This document shows, piece after piece, positions 23,098-24,672 of a stretch of DNA of 24,672 nucleotides. Within the stretch, counting starts at the first letter, position 1; each line of letters starts with the position of its first letter. The notes below the pieces were generated by a model. The model saw nothing but the letters and a program-made list of their open reading frames with translations, made no database searches and was not told where the DNA came from. Both the position numbers and the translations under genes were made by a program. The DNA is from a virus. Location: the IMG/VR virus record IMGVR_UViG_3300021964_000506, positions 1 through 24,672 of that record. One strand, written 5' to 3'.

Positions 23098-23855
23098 TAC
23101 TTCTTACCATACCTTCCATAATGTGGATAGTGTATTCCATTTTTAAGTCTCCAGGCATCTTGACTCATTCTACGTTTTTGAGATACAGAAGCTTGTTCAG
23201 CTTTAGGATTAGGCATTTGTTTAAGTGTAACAAAACATATAGATTTAGCTTCTGCTAAAAGATAAGTAAACATTTGTACTGGTAAGTCAGGAGTAAATGT
23301 ATCAGATAATGTAAAAGTTACGGAACGTTTACCATGGCATTGTGTTTTGTTTTTCTTTAATACTGTATCAACAGCTGAATCATAAGAATCAAATACTATA
23401 TACTCATCATCAAAAGATGTAAAGTACTCAGGAGCTTTATCGTTTTTAACATTAATAGATATACCTGTAGAATCTGCAACTACAGTAATATCTGATTTAG
23501 AACTGTCTCGTTTATCTACTAAATCCATAAAGTCTTCAGGCATTAAGTATTTAATTTTAGTATAAATATCTTTAGTGTCTGTAAAAGATCTAGTATTATA
23601 TTTAATATATTTAAGATCTATAATATTATCAGGTAGTTTCATATGAGTAGGAGTAGCAGAGTCTGCATTACTATTCACTTGAAACAATTCATAAAGAAAA
23701 TCATAATTTCTACCATCTATAATATTATAATAAGTAGACTTAATTATCTGAGCTACTTGTAAAGATTCTACACTATCATTAATAGAATTAATCTCATCTG
23801 AATCCATATCAGATAAGATGTCTTGTGTCATTTCAAGTAGTGTCATTTTAGCCAT
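23097..23855 (-). CDS. Tail tubular protein A (T7 gp11-like)
   Basis: A 252-residue protein with the N-terminal features of gp11-like gatekeeper proteins: MAKMTLLEMTQDILSDMDSDEINSI, then SLQVAQIIKSTYYNIIDGRNYDF, in which a helical pair is followed by a beta-rich domain (ATPTHMKLPDNIIDLKYIKYN). It builds the ring between portal and nozzle that closes the packaged head. The ATG has AGGA 7 nt upstream, and the stop overlaps the Lys/Met-rich small gene. Slightly longer than T7 gp11 (196). Position before gp12 supports the call, although three small genes are inserted between them. Confidence 0.78.
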   Translation of the reverse strand: MAKMTLLEMTQDILSDMDSDEINSINDSVESLQVAQIIKSTYYNIIDGRNYDFLYELFQVNSNADSATPTHMKLPDNIIDLKYIKYNTRSFTDTKDIYTKIKYLMPEDFMDLVDKRDSSKSDITVVADSTGISINVKNDKAPEYFTSFDDEYIVFDSYDSAVDTVLKKNKTQCHGKRSVTFTLSDTFTPDLPVQMFTYLLAEAKSICFVTLKQMPNPKAEQASVSQKRRMSQDAWRLKNGIHYPHYGRYGKK

Positions 23856-23864
23856 AGTTTATTC

Positions 23865-24518
23865 CTAATCTAACCATAAAGCATTTAAACCTGCTTCTGT
23901 AACAGTTATATTAGAAGATGAAGATACTCCATCTCCAGCTACATATATAGATAATGTTTGTCCTGCTGTAGCTTCTACTAATCCTGAAGCCATTACATGT
24001 AAAGTATCTACACCATTAGTAGGTTTAGTAATAGTAACTACTCTTGGAGATACTACACCATCAATAGCAAATTTAAATTTATAGGCTGCTCCAGAAGCTA
24101 CTGAAGCTGTTGTAAAGTTACACCAAAAATCTATTTTATAATGTCCTGCAAGGACTAAATCAATTTCACCATTAGCAGCATCAACAGTTAATATATCTTC
24201 ATAAGTAGAAGCAGTCCATTCTGTTGCTGGATTTAACTTTGAAAATGAAGACCCACTTCCTAATGTATGAGTAGTTGTTCCAGAATTAATATATATTTCT
24301 GCATGACCTTTAGCTGGAGGGTATTTCCATGTACCACTTCCTGATCCATCTGATTCAAATACTTGACTTAATGTAGCAGTATCTAATCCTGTTAAAGGAT
24401 ATACCCAATTACCAGAACCTGTGCCATCTGATTTATATACTTTACCACTAGTAGCACTAGCTACACCTTTAGGCTCATGTATATCTGGATCTGTAATAAC
24501 ATTATGTTGTACTGTCAT
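23865..24518 (-). CDS. Beta-rich virion protein with DGSGSG repeats and C1q-like C-terminal domain
   Basis: A 217-residue protein. Near the N-terminus two related segments occur: KVYKSDGTGSGNWVYP (about 26-41) and QVFESDGSGSGTWKYP (about 52-67), a repeat common in marine phage structural proteins. The C-terminal about 140 residues are beta-rich; AGHYKIDFWCNF, a central FKFAIDGVV and the terminal strand LNALWLD fit a C1q/TNF-like jelly roll. It lies between a likely head gene with terminator and tail tubular A, so a head-decoration or fibre-like role is plausible. AGGA is 7 nt upstream of the ATG. Confidence 0.6.
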   Translation of the reverse strand: MTVQHNVITDPDIHEPKGVASATSGKVYKSDGTGSGNWVYPLTGLDTATLSQVFESDGSGSGTWKYPPAKGHAEIYINSGTTTHTLGSGSSFSKLNPATEWTASTYEDILTVDAANGEIDLVLAGHYKIDFWCNFTTASVASGAAYKFKFAIDGVVSPRVVTITKPTNGVDTLHVMASGLVEATAGQTLSIYVAGDGVSSSSNITVTEAGLNALWLD

Positions 24519-24525
24519 TTATAAT

Positions 24526-24559
24526 TCCTAAAATAAAATAGGTGGGGACCGAAGTCCCC
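24526..24559 (-). terminator. UUCG-loop hairpin with following U-rich stretch
   Basis: On the minus strand GGGGAC-UUCG-GUCCCC forms a perfect 6-bp stem closed by the extra-stable C(UUCG)G tetraloop (24559-24544). It is followed by ACCUAUUUUAUUUUAGG, a broken U-rich stretch. It lies in the only sizeable gap of the virion block, between the partial upstream gene and the C1q-like gene. T7 has its terminator T-phi in the same relation to the major capsid gene. Because the U-run is interrupted, partial read-through is likely. Confidence 0.75.
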
Positions 24560-24567
24560 TAACCTAA

Positions 24568-24672
24568 TTAAGCTATATATTCAATAATAACAGTAGCTGA
24601 ACCTGCTGTGTAAGTACCTGTAGCTGCAACAGTTAATTCACCTGCTGCTGCACCAATACTTGCGCCAACTAG
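24568..24672 (-). CDS. C-terminal end of a probable head (capsid) protein, partial
   Basis: An open frame enters from the right edge and stops at 24570-24568, giving 34 residues from LVGASIGAAAGEL to AGSATVIIEYIA. The end is small-residue-rich with alternating hydrophobic strands, as at the C-terminus of many capsid or decoration proteins. Position just before a strong terminator and tail tubular genes suggests the major capsid protein. The visible part is too short for a family assignment. Confidence 0.45.
   Translation of the reverse strand, partial: LVGASIGAAAGELTVAATGTYTAGSATVIIEYIA

Noticed and set aside
1-24672. tRNA genes, CRISPR arrays, insertion sequences, integrase or att sites
   Set aside because: No cloverleaf-like segment, regular direct repeat array, transposase or recombinase frame was seen; the window is almost fully filled by phage genes.

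Overview
The window is about 24.7 kb of a compact, AT-rich (my estimate about one third G+C), T7-like podovirus genome, most probably from a marine phage. Evidence seen directly: a T7-type replication set (zinc-ribbon/TOPRIM primase, DnaB/RecA-fold helicase, family A DNA polymerase, SSB-like protein with an acidic DDVPF tip, 5'-3' exonuclease, endonuclease I-type resolvase) and a T7-ordered virion module (tail tubular A, tail tubular B, three ejection-type proteins and a GH108-type peptidoglycan hydrolase). No bacterial housekeeping genes, tRNAs, integrase, transposase or CRISPR array were seen. Low G+C, a metallophosphoesterase and a cobalamin-dependent ribonucleotide reductase are typical of marine podoviruses, but lineage and host cannot be fixed from this window.

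Layout. Positions 1-32 (minus) hold only the first codons of a gene running off the left edge; its visible residues match the start of PqqA, the precursor peptide of the redox cofactor PQQ. A divergent promoter-like region (33-146) follows. From 147 to 10742 all genes lie on the plus strand with short gaps or overlaps: a small basic protein, primase, helicase, the N-terminal part of DNA polymerase A, two small unrelated genes, the C-terminal part of the polymerase, SSB, exonuclease, resolvase, a small acidic protein, metallophosphoesterase, a DUF3310 protein, two small ORFs, class II ribonucleotide reductase (RNR), a 46-codon ORF, a SLOG/DUF2493-type protein, a PduO-type cob(I)alamin adenosyltransferase and a small protein. 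From 10739 to the right edge all genes lie on the minus strand and encode virion parts, read from right to left: end of a probable head protein, a UUCG hairpin terminator, a C1q-like beta-rich protein, tail tubular A, three small genes, tail tubular B, a GNAT-like small protein in the T7 gp13 position, a gp14-like protein, a very large (1841 aa) ejection protein carrying HEIAH, a 585-aa gp15-position protein and the GH108 protein. The two blocks converge with overlapping stop codons at 10739-10742.

How the genes work together. Primase, helicase, split polymerase, SSB and nucleases form a replication and recombination system. RNR supplies deoxynucleotides and needs adenosylcobalamin; the adenosyltransferase encoded 0.5 kb downstream, linked through start/stop overlaps, would make that cofactor from host or scavenged cobalamin. 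The right block builds the tail tube and the ejected core that carries DNA across the envelope, with wall cutting assigned to the separate GH108 protein.

The most notable items are: the DNA polymerase split between its TGRLSS segment and motif A with two unrelated small genes in the break; the RNR plus adenosyltransferase cassette; the PqqA-like start at the left edge; and the metallopeptidase-like HEIAH motif in the giant ejection protein.
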